A stretch of 64,000 bases of DNA, from NCBI RefSeq assembly GCF_003955715.1, contig NZ_CP034463.1, forward strand, positions 2,914,001 to 2,978,000, written 5' to 3'. Positions 26,088 to 35,060 of the stretch are shown one piece after another. Position numbers and translations under genes: made by a program. The stretch is from Streptomyces aquilus (GTDB taxonomy: Bacteria; Actinomycetota; Actinomycetes; Streptomycetales; Streptomycetaceae). Every line of letters starts with the position of its first letter. Positions within the stretch are counted from its first letter, which is position 1. The notes beneath the pieces are model-generated. The model saw nothing but the letters and a program-made list of their open reading frames with translations. It searched no databases and was not told where the DNA came from.

Positions 26088-28595
26088 CTACGCCTGTCGC
26101 ACTCGCAACGCACGCCCCAAGTCATCCAATTGGTCGGCGAGCTTGCGGCGCAGGGCCGGGATCGGGTCGGCGTCGCTCAGGCACCGCTCTCCCCAGCCCA
26201 GCGTCTCCGCGTCGACGGCGTGGGCCGGGAAGGCCCAGCGGCCGGTGGCGTCGGCGATGGCGGGGCCGCGGCGGGCGGCGAGGGTGACGGCGTCCTCGAA
26301 GAAGCGGGGGACGTACGCGCGGACGAGGTCGGCCTGTTCGGGCTGCCAGAAGCCCTGGGCGTTGGCGATGAACAGGTAGTTGGAGAGGTCGTCGTGGGTG
26401 AACATCGCCTCCCACGCCTTGGCCTTGGTGTCGGCGTCGGGCAGCGCGGCGCGGCAGCGGGTGGCGCCTTCCTGGCCGGTGGCGGAGGGGTCGCGGGCGA
26501 GTTCGGCGGCGATGGCGGTCTCGTCGGTGGCGCCGAGGACGGCGAGCCGGGCGAGGACGCGCCAGCGCAGTTCGGGGTCGAGTTCGGGGCCGCCGGGGAC
26601 GGTGCCGTCGGCGAGCCAGGCGGCGATGGTGTCGGGGTGGGCGGCGACGTCGATGAAGTGGCGTACCGCGATGAGGCGCAGGCCGGGGTTGTCGCCGTCC
26701 TCGGTGCGGCGGATGAGGTCGCGGCACAGGCTGCTGAGCGTGGCGAGGGCGGCGGGGCGTTCCTCGGGGGTGGCGTAGCGGTCGGCGACCTGGACGGAGG
26801 CGAAGGCGAGGACGCCTTGGACGAGGGCGAGGTCGGTCTCGTACGGGAGGTGGGCGCGGGCCGCCTCCAGGTAGGCGACGGGCGGGAGTTCGCCGTCGCG
26901 GACGGCGTCGCGCAGGGCGTTCCAGACGACCGCGCGGGTGAGCGGCGAGGGCAGTCCGGACAGGCTCTCGGTGACCGTCTTGAAGGACTCGGCGTCGAAG
27001 CGGACCTTGGCGTAGGTGAGGTCGCCGTCGTTGAGGAGCAGCAGGGCGGGGCGCTTGCCGATGGGCAGCGGGCCGTCGGGCTGCGGGACGTCGAGGTCGA
27101 GGCGCTCGCGCAGGACGAGGTGGCGGCCCTCGTCGGCTGCGTTGTCGGCCAAGGCCCGGTCGTACAGGCCGACGGCGATGCGGTGGGGTCGGCTGCCGTC
27201 GTGTTCGACCTGGAGGGCGTAGGTGCCTTCGTCGCCGGGGATGATGACGGGCTTGAGGGTGTCGACGCCGGTGGTGCGCAGCCAGGTGTCGGCCCAGGCG
27301 TGGACGTCGCGGTCGGTGACGCTCGCGAGGGAGTCGATGAAGTCGGCGAGGGTGGCGTTGGCGAACTTGTGGCGGGCGAAGTGGGTGTTGATGCCGGCGA
27401 GGAAGTCCTTCTCGCCGAGCCAGGTCACCAACTGCCGTAGTGCGGAGGCGCCCTTGGCGTAGGAGATGCCGTCGAAGTTGAGCATCGCGGAGGCCGTGTC
27501 GGGGACGAGCTCGGGGTCGGGGGCGACGGGGTGGGTGGAGGGGCGCTGGTCGGCGTCGTAGCCCCAGGCCTTGCGGACGACGCCGAAGTCGGTCCAGGTG
27601 TCGGTGAAGCGGGTGGCTTCGGTGAGGGTCTGGTAGCCCATGTACTCGGCGAAGGACTCGTTGAGCCAGATGTCGTCCCACCAGCGCAGGGTGACGAGGT
27701 CGCCGAACCACATGTGGGCCATCTCGTGGGCGATGACCATGGCGCGGGTCTGGCGTTCGGTGTCGGTGACGGCGGAGCGGTAGACGAACTCGTCGCGGAA
27801 GGTGACGAGTCCGGGGTTCTCCATGGCGCCGGCGTTGAACTCGGGGACGAACGCCTGGTCGTAGGAGTCGAAGGGGTAGGGCTCCTCGAACTTCTCGTGG
27901 TAGCGGTCGTAGCACTGCTTGGTGATCGTGAGGAGTTCGTCGGCGTCCGCGTCGAGGTGGGGGGCGAGCGAGCGGCGGCAGTGGATGCCGAAGGGCAGGC
28001 CGCGGTGTTCGGTGCGGACGGAGTGCCAGGGGCCGGCGGCGACGGCGACGAGGTAGGTGGAGATGAGGGGGGTGGGGGCGGCCTGCCAGCGGCCGTCGCC
28101 GAGGGCGGTGGTGATGCCGTTGGCGAGGAACGTCCAGTTCTCGGGGACGGTCGCGGTGATCTCGAAGACGGCCTTGAGGTCGGGCTGGTCGAAGACGGGG
28201 AAGACGCGTTGGGCGTCGTCCATGCAGAGGTTCGAGTAGAGGTAGGTCTCGCCGTCGGTGGGGTCGGTGAAGCGGTGCATGCCCTCGCCGGTGCGGGAGT
28301 AGCGCATGCTCGCGTCGACGCTCAGTTCGTGTTCACCGGCGGTGAGGTTCTTCAGGGGGAGGCGGTTGCCGTCGAGGGTCTCGGGGTCGAGGGGCTGTCC
28401 GTCGAGGGTGACGGAGCGCAGTTCGGCGGGCTTGACCTCGATGAAGGTGTCCGCGTCCGTGCGCGCGGTGAAGCGGATGACGGTCTTCGAGTCGAAGGTG
28501 TCGTCGCCGGTGGTGAGATCGAGGTCGATCGTGTACCGGTGGACGTCGAGGAGTGTGGCACGGGTCTGCGCTTCGTCGCGCGTCAGTACGGACAT
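26088..28595 (-). CDS. pepN: aminopeptidase N (M1 family zinc metallopeptidase)
   Basis: The 835-residue cytoplasmic aminopeptidase releases N-terminal residues from peptides. It has the N-terminal beta domain (VHRYTIDLDLTTG...), substrate motif GAMENPGLVTFRDE, zinc site HEMAHMWFGDLVTLRWWDDIWLNE (HExxH-18-E) and the M1 Tyr region downstream. The C-terminal ERAP1-like helical domain is complete (VRHFIDVAAHPDTIAAWL, LRWRVLARLAVLGATDE). The length is usual for actinobacterial PepN (about 830-860). The ATG at 28595 (MSVLTRDEAQ) is chosen by family similarity; its ribosome site is weak. It stands alone, 492-512 bp away from neither operon partner: the response regulator ends 57 bp upstream on the same strand. 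Confidence 0.94.
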   Translation of the reverse strand: MSVLTRDEAQTRATLLDVHRYTIDLDLTTGDDTFDSKTVIRFTARTDADTFIEVKPAELRSVTLDGQPLDPETLDGNRLPLKNLTAGEHELSVDASMRYSRTGEGMHRFTDPTDGETYLYSNLCMDDAQRVFPVFDQPDLKAVFEITATVPENWTFLANGITTALGDGRWQAAPTPLISTYLVAVAAGPWHSVRTEHRGLPFGIHCRRSLAPHLDADADELLTITKQCYDRYHEKFEEPYPFDSYDQAFVPEFNAGAMENPGLVTFRDEFVYRSAVTDTERQTRAMVIAHEMAHMWFGDLVTLRWWDDIWLNESFAEYMGYQTLTEATRFTDTWTDFGVVRKAWGYDADQRPSTHPVAPDPELVPDTASAMLNFDGISYAKGASALRQLVTWLGEKDFLAGINTHFARHKFANATLADFIDSLASVTDRDVHAWADTWLRTTGVDTLKPVIIPGDEGTYALQVEHDGSRPHRIAVGLYDRALADNAADEGRHLVLRERLDLDVPQPDGPLPIGKRPALLLLNDGDLTYAKVRFDAESFKTVTESLSGLPSPLTRAVVWNALRDAVRDGELPPVAYLEAARAHLPYETDLALVQGVLAFASVQVADRYATPEERPAALATLSSLCRDLIRRTEDGDNPGLRLIAVRHFIDVAAHPDTIAAWLADGTVPGGPELDPELRWRVLARLAVLGATDETAIAAELARDPSATGQEGATRCRAALPDADTKAKAWEAMFTHDDLSNYLFIANAQGFWQPEQADLVRAYVPRFFEDAVTLAARRGPAIADATGRWAFPAHAVDAETLGWGERCLSDADPIPALRRKLADQLDDLGRALRVRQA

Positions 28596-28651
28596 GCACG
28601 ACATGCTGCCTGATGGCGGGGTCGTGGCACAGGGGCGGATCGGTACGCGGC

Positions 28652-29203
28652 CTATGTCCGGTCCTGTTCGAGACTGTCGGTGTGCGCCCCTTGTGCGCGC
28701 TGGACGGGGACGCGGGGGTCCGGGTGGGGCAGGGCGGGGCGGGCGGGGCGGCCGGGGGCTTCGGGGCCGTCCTTGACGAGGGCGCGCAGGGCGCGGTTCT
28801 CCTCTTCGAGGGCGAGCCGGCGGCGGTGGGTGTCGTAGAGGTAGCGGACCTTGGTGCGCAGGGTCCAGGGGTCGATGGGTTTCATGACGAGGTCGGCGAC
28901 GCCGAGGGCGAAGGCGGTGGCGGTGAGTTCCTGGTCGGGGCCGAAGCCGGTGAGCAGGACGACGGGAATGTGCTGGGTCTGTTCGACGCGACGCATGTAG
29001 CGGACGACGTCGAGGCCGCTGACGCCGGGCATGCGGACGTCGAGGAGGAGCAGGCCGACCTGGCCGCGCAGGACCTGTTTGAGGGCCTCGTCGCCGCTGG
29101 TGGCCCTGCCGAGCCGGTAGCCCAGGGGGGCGAGGGCGCTCTCCAGCGCGTACAGCGTGTCCTCGTGGTCGTCGACGATGAGGATCTTGGCATCCGACGG
29201 CAT
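28652..29203 (-). CDS. stand-alone response regulator (receiver domain plus coiled-coil tail)
   Basis: The 183-residue protein is a CheY-like receiver (AKILIVDDHEDTLYALESAL, phospho-acceptor in LLLLDVRMPGVSG, VVLLTGFGPD, conserved Lys in LVMKPIDPWTLRTKV). A helical, probably coiled-coil segment follows (RRRLALEEENRALRALV), then a disordered Pro/Arg tail. There is no DNA-binding or enzymatic output domain, so it probably signals by protein contact. No histidine kinase is encoded nearby. The ATG at 29203 follows GGGAGGGACG at somewhat long spacing. Confidence 0.85.
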   Translation of the reverse strand: MPSDAKILIVDDHEDTLYALESALAPLGYRLGRATSGDEALKQVLRGQVGLLLLDVRMPGVSGLDVVRYMRRVEQTQHIPVVLLTGFGPDQELTATAFALGVADLVMKPIDPWTLRTKVRYLYDTHRRRLALEEENRALRALVKDGPEAPGRPARPALPHPDPRVPVQRAQGAHTDSLEQDRT

Positions 29204-29345
29204 GGCCCGACGTCCCTCCCGCATGGGACAACCAGCTTATGTCCGAGGCGCTGACCGTGCGTGCCCGGCAGCTGACAAGGAGTGCACAGCGCAGCATGCC
29301 CCTGCGGGGGGCGTTCTGTCACGCCCTGGGGGACGTCCGGGGAGG

Positions 29346-29696
29346 TCAGTTCGCTGTGGGCGTGGTGCCGTTGGTGGCGTTCTCGGCGATGCGCTCGTGG
29401 TGGCGGATCACCTCGGCGATGATGAAATTCAGGAACTTCTCAGCGAACGCGGGGTCGAGTTTGGCGTTCTCGGCGAGGCTGCGCAGCCGTTCGATCTGGC
29501 GGGCCTCGCGGGCCGGGTCGGCGGGCGGGAGCTGGTGCCGGGCCTTGAGGAGGCCGACCTGCTGGGTGGCTTTGAAGCGTTCGGCGAGCATGTGGACGAC
29601 GGCCGCGTCGATGTTGTCGATGCTGTCGCGCAGCCGGGCGAGTTCCTCGCGCACGGCGGGGTCGACGGCACCGGTACCGGGGTTGCTGGTGGTCAT
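29346..29696 (-). CDS. chorismate mutase (AroQ type)
   Basis: The 116-residue all-helical enzyme converts chorismate to prephenate for Phe and Tyr synthesis. AroQ features are LARLRDSIDNIDAAVVHMLAERFKATQQVGLLKA, PPADPAREARQIERLR and FLNFIIAEVIRHHERIA, giving the Arg/Lys residues of the active site. There is no signal peptide, so it is the cytoplasmic biosynthetic kind. It lies 11 bp after the AraC regulator stop on the same strand and may be co-transcribed with it by position only. Confidence 0.92.
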   Translation of the reverse strand: MTTSNPGTGAVDPAVREELARLRDSIDNIDAAVVHMLAERFKATQQVGLLKARHQLPPADPAREARQIERLRSLAENAKLDPAFAEKFLNFIIAEVIRHHERIAENATNGTTPTAN

Positions 29697-29707
29697 GGGC
29701 GTCAACC

Positions 29708-30601
29708 CTACGGTGCCCAGGTGCCGGGGATGATCGGCGGATCCTCGGGGTCGGGTACCCGGTCGCTCCAGCCGCCGGGGACGACGCGGCCCTGCTGGGC
29801 GCGGAAGCGGACGGGTGGGGTGCCGACGCGGCGGGTGAACAGGCGGGAGAAGTAGGCGGGGTCGTCGTAGCCGACGCGGCGGGCGACGGCGGCGACGGGG
29901 AGTTCGGTCGTGGCGAGGAGTTCCTTGGCGCGGCCGAGGCGGATGCCGAGGAGGTAGTCCTTGGGGCTGCAACCGGCGCCGCGGCGGACGGCGGTGCGCA
30001 GTTCGGCGAGGGTCATGCCGTGCCGGGCGGCGTGGTCGGCGACGGACAGGGGCAGGCAGGCGTCGCGGGCGAGGGCCTTGAGGAGTTGTTCGCCGTCGGG
30101 GGTGAGGTCGGCGCGGGCGCGGCGCAGGGCGACGAGGAGTTCGTGGACGGCGGCGCCGGTCTCGACCTCCAGGAGGGGGTTGTCGCGGCGGGCGGCGCGG
30201 GCCATGCGGCCGATGACGGCGCGGGGTGCGGCGGCGTCGGAGAGGGGGACGACGGGGCGGTCGGGTTCGATGTAGCCGAGGTCGGTGTAGGAGGCGGTGG
30301 CGGGCCCGGTGAAGTCGACGAAGCCCTCGTCCCAGCCGGTGCCGGGGTCGGGTGCGTAGTGGTGCGGGGTGCCGGGGGTGAGCCAGAGCAGGGCGGGTGC
30401 GGTGATGGTCGTACGGCGTCCGTCGGGGTGGGCGTACCAGCCGTGTCCGGTGCTGATGACGACGGCGACGTGGTGGTCGAGGACGCGGGGGCCGACGGTG
30501 GGCAGGGCACCGTACTGGAGGCCGACGCCGAGGCAGACCAGGCCGAGGCGGTGGTGGGCGGGGCCGGGGGTGAAGAACCGCATCCAGGTGTGGTACGTCA
30601 A
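29708..30601 (-). CDS. AraC family transcriptional regulator
   Basis: The 297-residue regulator has an N-terminal cupin-like sensor domain (VISTGHGWYAHPDGRRTTITAPALLWLTPGTPHHYAPD, a typical sugar-binding arm) and two C-terminal AraC helix-turn-helices (LSVADHAARHGMTLAELRTAVRR; LPVAAVARRVGYDDPAYFSRLFTRRVG). It is divergent from the GH35 beta-galactosidase, with a 22-bp repeat array between them, so it probably senses a galactoside and controls that gene. I chose the TTG at 30601 because GGGAG lies 8 bp upstream. The first ATG (30583) has no ribosome site. Confidence 0.88.
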   Translation of the reverse strand: MTYHTWMRFFTPGPAHHRLGLVCLGVGLQYGALPTVGPRVLDHHVAVVISTGHGWYAHPDGRRTTITAPALLWLTPGTPHHYAPDPGTGWDEGFVDFTGPATASYTDLGYIEPDRPVVPLSDAAAPRAVIGRMARAARRDNPLLEVETGAAVHELLVALRRARADLTPDGEQLLKALARDACLPLSVADHAARHGMTLAELRTAVRRGAGCSPKDYLLGIRLGRAKELLATTELPVAAVARRVGYDDPAYFSRLFTRRVGTPPVRFRAQQGRVVPGGWSDRVPDPEDPPIIPGTWAP

Positions 30602-30615
30602 CGGGTCTCTCCCTT

Positions 30616-30758
30616 CGGTCCACGTCCCGCCGATCTCCGGACCAGGTCCCGCCGATCCTCGGACCAGGTCCCGCCGATCTCCGGACCAGGTCCCGCCGAT
30701 CCTCGGTCCACGTCCCGCCGGTCTTCGGTCCAAGTCCCGTCGATCTTTGTCCATGGAC
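30616..30758. repeat. array of six 22-bp repeats between AraC and beta-galactosidase genes
   Basis: The units are 30616-30637, 30638-30659, 30660-30681, 30682-30703, 30704-30725 and 30726-30747, plus a partial one to 30758. The middle units read cggaccaggtcccgccgatc plus two bases and contain the palindrome GGACC-A-GGTCC. The flanking units have ggtccacgtcc or ggtccaagtcc instead. Since 22 bp is not a multiple of three and is about two helical turns, a protein-binding array fits better than a coding repeat. Confidence 0.9.
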
Positions 30759-30790
30759 GGTGATCGACACCAGGGGTGAGGGTGGGGCGT

Positions 30791-32524
30791 ATGAGCGAGT
30801 TCACGGTCGGGGACGAGGAGTTTCTGCTGGACGGGCGGCCGGTGCGGCTGCTGTCCGGCGCGCTGCACTACTTCCGGGTGCACGAGGCGCAGTGGGGGCA
30901 CCGGCTGGCGATGCTGCGGGCGATGGGCCTGAACTGTGTGGAGACGTACGTGCCGTGGAACCTGCACGAGCCGCGGCCGGGGAGGTACGAGGACGTGGCG
31001 GCCCTGGGCCGGTTCCTGGACGCGGCGCGGGCGGCGGGGCTGTGGGCGATCGTGCGCCCTGGCCCGTACATCTGCGCCGAGTGGGAGAACGGCGGGCTGC
31101 CGCACTGGCTGGCGGGGCGGGCGCGGACGAGCGACGCGGTGTATCTGCGGCAGGTGGAGCGGTGGTTCGGCCGGTTGCTGCCCGAGGTCGTGTCACGGCA
31201 GGTCGACCGGGGCGGTCCCGTGCTGATGGTGCAGGTGGAGAACGAGTACGGCAGCTACGGCTCGGACGCGGAGTACCTGCGGTGGCTGGCCTCGACGATC
31301 CGCGCGGCCGGTGTCACGGTTCCGCTGTTCACCTCGGACGGCCCCGAGGACCACATGCTGACCGGCGGTTCGCTGCCCGGGATGCTGGCGACGGTCAACT
31401 TCGGCTCCCAGGCCCGGGAGGCCTTCGCGACCCTGCGCCGGCACCGCGCCGAAGGGCCGTTGATGTGCATGGAGTTCTGGTGCGGCTGGTTCGACCACTG
31501 GGGCGCCGGCCATGTCGTACGGGATCCGGCGGACGCGGCGGCGGCGCTGCGGGAGATCCTGGAGTGCGGTGCGTCGGTGAACCTGTACATGGCGCACGGC
31601 GGGACGAGCTTCGCGGGCTGGGCGGGGGCGAACCGGGGCGGCGGCGATCTGCACGACGGGGTGCTGGAGCCGGATGTGACGTCGTACGACTACGACGCCC
31701 CGATCGACGAGTTCGGGCACCCGACGGAGAAGTTCTGGCGCTTCCGCGAGGTGTTGGCCCCGTACGCGGACGGCCCGCTGCCCGAACTCCCGCCGCTGCC
31801 GACGCAGTTGGCAGCGGGCGCGGAGGTGGAGCTCGCGGGGTGGGCGCCGTTGGCGGACGTGCTGGAGGCGCGGGGCGGGCCGGTCGTCACCTCCCCCGTC
31901 CCGCCGTCCTTCGAGGCACTGGACGTGGACCGCGGGCTGGTGCGCTACGAGGTGACCGTGCCGGGGCCGCGGCAGCCCTACCCGTTCCTCGCGCGCGGGC
32001 TGCGCGATCTGGCCGTGGTGTACGTCGACGGGGAGCGGGCCGGGGTGCTGACGGAGGCGGACGAGCGGCTGGAGGAGCCGGTCGCCGGGCACGCGCGCGT
32101 GGAGCTGTGGGTGGAGTCGCTGGGGCGGGTCAACTACGGGCCGCGCACCGGGGAGTCCAAGGGGATCACCGGCGGGCTGCTGCACGAGCGGCAGTATCTG
32201 CACGGGGTACGCGCGCGTGGGCTGCGGCTGGACGCGTTGGACGCCGTCGATGACGTGCGGCTACGAGCTCTTCCCGAGGACGGGGCCCCCGGCCTGTACC
32301 GAGGCACTCTCGACGTGAACGGCGCCGGCGACGCGCTGCTGGAACTGCCGGGCTGGACCCGCGGCTTCGTGTGGATCAACGGCTTCAGCCTCGGCCGGTA
32401 CTGGTGCGTGGGCCCGCAGCGGTCGCTGTACGTGCCCGGCCCGGTACTGCGGGACGGGGTGAACGACGTGTGGGTTCTTGAGCTGGAGCGGGCGGCTTCG
32501 GCGCCGTACGTCCGGAGCCGATGA
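30791..32524 (+). CDS. beta-galactosidase, GH35 family
   Basis: The 577-residue protein has a (beta/alpha)8 GH35 domain: LLDGRPVRLLSGALHYFRVH, NCVETYVPWNLHEP, VRPGPYICAEWENGGLPHWL, acid/base Glu in VQVENEYGSYG and nucleophile Glu in MCMEFWCGWFDHWG. Beta-sandwich domains follow, ending in WTRGFVWINGFSLGRYW. No signal peptide is visible, so it is predicted to be intracellular and to remove terminal beta-galactose from imported oligosaccharides. It is divergent from an AraC regulator. The ATG at 30791 lies a few bases after GAGGGTGGGG. The metallopeptidase gene follows after 39 bp. Confidence 0.93.
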   Translation: MSEFTVGDEEFLLDGRPVRLLSGALHYFRVHEAQWGHRLAMLRAMGLNCVETYVPWNLHEPRPGRYEDVAALGRFLDAARAAGLWAIVRPGPYICAEWENGGLPHWLAGRARTSDAVYLRQVERWFGRLLPEVVSRQVDRGGPVLMVQVENEYGSYGSDAEYLRWLASTIRAAGVTVPLFTSDGPEDHMLTGGSLPGMLATVNFGSQAREAFATLRRHRAEGPLMCMEFWCGWFDHWGAGHVVRDPADAAAALREILECGASVNLYMAHGGTSFAGWAGANRGGGDLHDGVLEPDVTSYDYDAPIDEFGHPTEKFWRFREVLAPYADGPLPELPPLPTQLAAGAEVELAGWAPLADVLEARGGPVVTSPVPPSFEALDVDRGLVRYEVTVPGPRQPYPFLARGLRDLAVVYVDGERAGVLTEADERLEEPVAGHARVELWVESLGRVNYGPRTGESKGITGGLLHERQYLHGVRARGLRLDALDAVDDVRLRALPEDGAPGLYRGTLDVNGAGDALLELPGWTRGFVWINGFSLGRYWCVGPQRSLYVPGPVLRDGVNDVWVLELERAASAPYVRSR

Positions 32525-32563
32525 CCTCGTAGAGTGGGAACGGGTTCTCGGCGTCTTGGGGGT

Positions 32564-33451
32564 ATGGGCGTGGCGAACGACGGACCGGTCGAGCACGGGT
32601 ATCCGCATCTGGAGACGGTGCGGGCCGCGATCACCGCGCTGTGGAAACGGCTGTCGTACGACACCGTCCAGACCTTCGCGACCAGCGTAGTCCCGGCGGA
32701 TGTGGCGTTCTGCGACACCGACGATCTCCATCTGGGGGCGCAGCGGGTGGCGCGCGAGATGGTGCGGCACTACCGGCTCCCCGACGCCCGGATGATCGTC
32801 GGCTTCCGTGAGATGACGCATGCGGCGAACGTCGAACTCGCCGCCGGGCCCGAGTACTTCGTCGAACTCAACGACCGGTTCCGGACGCATCGGCGGGACA
32901 TCGGGGCGGCGCTCGCGCACGAGGTGATGCATGTGTATCTGCACCGCCTCGGGCTGTCCTTCCCCGGGACCCGGGACAACGAGATCCTCACGGACACGGC
33001 GGCGACGTATCTGGGTGCCGGGTGGCTGCTGCTGGACGCGTACCGGGAGGACTCCGCCTCCTCGCAGAAGCTGGGGTATCTGACGCCGGAGGAGTTCGGG
33101 TACGTCCTCGCCAAGCGGTCGCTGGTGTTCGGGGAGGACCCGTCGGTGTGGTTCACCAGCCCGCAGGCCTACACCGCGTATGTGAAGGGGATGGCGCGGG
33201 CGCGGGAGGACGAGCAGCAGCCGCCGCTGACCGCGGCGGGGTGGGCGGGGCGGCGGCGGTACGCGCGGGAGCGAAAGCATGCGGCGGCCGCGCCGGCCGG
33301 GGTGCCGTACGCGTTCAGTCCGGACGGGGGCGGGCAGCTGCGGGTGTCCTTTCCCTGCCCGACCTGCCATCAGAAGATCCGGGTGCCGGTGCGGGGGCGG
33401 ATGCGGGCGCGGTGCGGGGTGTGCCGGACGGTGTGGGAGTGCGACACGTGA
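32564..33451 (+). CDS. HExxH metallopeptidase-like protein with C-terminal zinc ribbon
   Basis: The 295-residue protein has the zinc motif HEVMHVYLHRLG at about residue 127 with a downstream Asp/Glu-rich stretch (NEILTDTAATYLGAG) typical of gluzincin-type minimal proteases. Its C-terminus has a CxxC...CxxC ribbon (FPCPTCHQKIRVP, ARCGVCRTVWECD). There is no signal peptide. The function is unknown; the ribbon suggests binding to another protein or to nucleic acid. It probably shares the transcript of the beta-galactosidase gene, although a role in sugar use is not evident. The ATG at 32564 has TTGGGGG close upstream. Confidence 0.75.
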   Translation: MGVANDGPVEHGYPHLETVRAAITALWKRLSYDTVQTFATSVVPADVAFCDTDDLHLGAQRVAREMVRHYRLPDARMIVGFREMTHAANVELAAGPEYFVELNDRFRTHRRDIGAALAHEVMHVYLHRLGLSFPGTRDNEILTDTAATYLGAGWLLLDAYREDSASSQKLGYLTPEEFGYVLAKRSLVFGEDPSVWFTSPQAYTAYVKGMARAREDEQQPPLTAAGWAGRRRYARERKHAAAAPAGVPYAFSPDGGGQLRVSFPCPTCHQKIRVPVRGRMRARCGVCRTVWECDT

Positions 33452-33452
33452 C

Positions 33453-33485
33453 GGAGCCCCCGGGGGCGGCTCCCCCAGGGGCTCG
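33453..33485. terminator. bidirectional terminator between the metallopeptidase and MFS genes
   Basis: The arms gagcccc (33454-33460) and ggggctc (33478-33484) enclose an inner GGGG/CCCC stem. It lies between convergent genes. Confidence 0.7.
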
Positions 33486-33498
33486 TCCGTGTCCTCCC

Positions 33499-34944
33499 CT
33501 ACCCCTCGTAGCCGCTGACCGCCCGCCGAGGCAGCGCCGCGCACAGCAGCCCGCAGGCGACGAATCCGCCGGTCACCCAGGGCATCGCCGTGGTGAGCGC
33601 GTGGGTGAGGCCGTCGTCGGCGTGGGCGAAGAAGACCGTGCCGATGATCGCCGCGCCGAGGGCGCCGCCGAACTGCTGGGCCGTGGAGAGGATGCCGGAG
33701 GCGCCGCCGGCCAGCTCGCCGGGCACCGCGGAGAGCACCACGTTCACCAGCGGTACGACGAGGAAGCCGAGCCCGGCGCCCGCGACGACCAGGCCCGGCA
33801 CCAGCGGCCACGCCCCGGTGTGGGTGTCGGCCGCGCCGGTGACCGCCGCCCACACCCAGGCGAAGCCGCCCGCCATCAGCAGCGCTCCGGCGCCGAGGAC
33901 CCAGCGCCCGTACTTGGTGGCGAGCGTGTCGGCGACGGGCGCGGTCAGGAACGCCCCGGCCGAGTAGGCGACGGCGACGACCCCGGCCTGGAGGGGCGAG
34001 TAGCCCTGGCCGCCCTGGAGCCAGACGATGAAGACCAGGAAGAAGCCCTGCATCCCGACCGAGCAGACCAGTTGGACCACGACCCCCACGGAGAAGGCGG
34101 GTGAGCGGAACGCGCGCCCCGGCAGCAGCGGTGTCGTCCCCGGCCGGCGCCGCCGCGCCTCGAACACGGCGAGCCCGACGATCGCGCAGACCCCGGCGGC
34201 GAGGCAGCTCCAGCCCCACAGCGGCCAGCCGTTCTCCCGCCCCTGCACCAGTGGCAGCGCGATGGCGACGAGCCCGCCCGCCAGCACGACACTGCCCAGC
34301 ACGTCCGGCCGCCCGGCCGACCGCTCCTTGGTCGACGGCACCAGCAGCAGGCCCGCCCCGAGCGTCGCGATCGCGATCGGCACGTTCACCAGGAACACCG
34401 ACCGCCAGCCGAGCCCGAACAGGTCGGCGTCGGTCAGCAGCCCGCCCAGCAGCAGGCCGACCGCCGAGGCGAACCCGGCCACCGCGCCGTACATCCCGAA
34501 GGCGGCGCCGCGTTCCTTGCCGTGGAACAGCGTCCGGAACGAGCCGAGCACCTGCGGCATGAGGACGGCTGCCATCACCCCCTGCACGGCGCGCGCGGCG
34601 ATCAGCTGTCCGGGCGTCTGGGCGATCCCGCAGCCGAGACTGGCGAGCCCGAACCCGGCGGTGCCGGCGAGGAAGAGGCCCCGGCGGCCGAAGCGGTCCC
34701 CGAGGTGGCCGGAGACGATCAGCGTGGCCGCGAAGCCGAGCAGGTAGGCGGAGATCAGCCATTGCAGGTCGGTGGGTGTGGCGTGCAGGTCGCGGCCGAT
34801 GGACGGGATCGCGACGTTCACGATCGTCACGTCGAGCAGGTCCATCAGGGCGGCGATCATCATGACCGTCGCGGCGGCCCAGCGGCGGGGGTATGGGGGC
34901 TCGGCGGTGGCGGGTGGTGTGGTGGTGAGGCCTGTGGTCGTCAT
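33499..34944 (-). CDS. MFS drug/proton antiporter, DHA2 (14-TM) family
   Basis: The 481-residue pump has about 14 hydrophobic helices. DHA2 signatures are MDLLDVTIVNVAIPSIGRDL (motif D1), GHLGDRFGRRGLFLAG (motif A), ARAVQGVMAAVLMPQ (motif B) and GAVAGFASAVGLLLGGLL (motif C). It probably exports toxic hydrophobic compounds. It is divergent from a MarR regulator with two palindromic operators in the 116-bp gap, the usual layout for a substrate-induced pump. I chose the ATG at 34944, with GGGGGA upstream; a start five codons earlier overlaps that site. Confidence 0.92.
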   Translation of the reverse strand: MTTTGLTTTPPATAEPPYPRRWAAATVMMIAALMDLLDVTIVNVAIPSIGRDLHATPTDLQWLISAYLLGFAATLIVSGHLGDRFGRRGLFLAGTAGFGLASLGCGIAQTPGQLIAARAVQGVMAAVLMPQVLGSFRTLFHGKERGAAFGMYGAVAGFASAVGLLLGGLLTDADLFGLGWRSVFLVNVPIAIATLGAGLLLVPSTKERSAGRPDVLGSVVLAGGLVAIALPLVQGRENGWPLWGWSCLAAGVCAIVGLAVFEARRRRPGTTPLLPGRAFRSPAFSVGVVVQLVCSVGMQGFFLVFIVWLQGGQGYSPLQAGVVAVAYSAGAFLTAPVADTLATKYGRWVLGAGALLMAGGFAWVWAAVTGAADTHTGAWPLVPGLVVAGAGLGFLVVPLVNVVLSAVPGELAGGASGILSTAQQFGGALGAAIIGTVFFAHADDGLTHALTTAMPWVTGGFVACGLLCAALPRRAVSGYEG

Positions 34945-34970
34945 GGCGGGTTCCCCCATCGGTTATTTAT

Positions 34971-34988
34971 TTCGTTCGACCTAACGAA
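34971..34988. promoter_or_regulatory. MarR-type operator 1 (ttcgtt-N6-aacgaa)
   Basis: An 18-bp inverted repeat, ttcgttcgacctaacgaa, lies 27 bp from the pump start. Its arms are also found in operator 2. Confidence 0.7.
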
Positions 34989-35024
34989 AGACTTGCATCG
35001 GCGCCACGTTGATCGCAAGTAGTT

Positions 35025-35054
35025 AGTTCGACCGAACGAACTTTTTGCTAGCCT
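35025..35054 (+). promoter_or_regulatory. MarR-type operator 2 and leaderless promoter of the MarR gene
   Basis: The inverted repeat agttcgaccgaacgaact (35025-35042) contains a perfect gttcg-ac-cgaac core and overlaps a -35-like ttcgac (35027-35032). A -10-like tagcct (35049-35054) follows at 16-bp spacing, 6 bp before the ATG of the MarR gene. The two operators lie 54 bp apart, about five helical turns. Confidence 0.65.
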
Positions 35055-35060
35055 GGCGCC

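Noticed and set aside
30598..30804. Open frames through the 22-bp repeat array (repeating RRDLVRRSAGPGP-like peptides)
   Set aside because: All frames are open because 22 is not a multiple of three and the repeat is GC-rich; no ribosome site or conserved part supports a protein.
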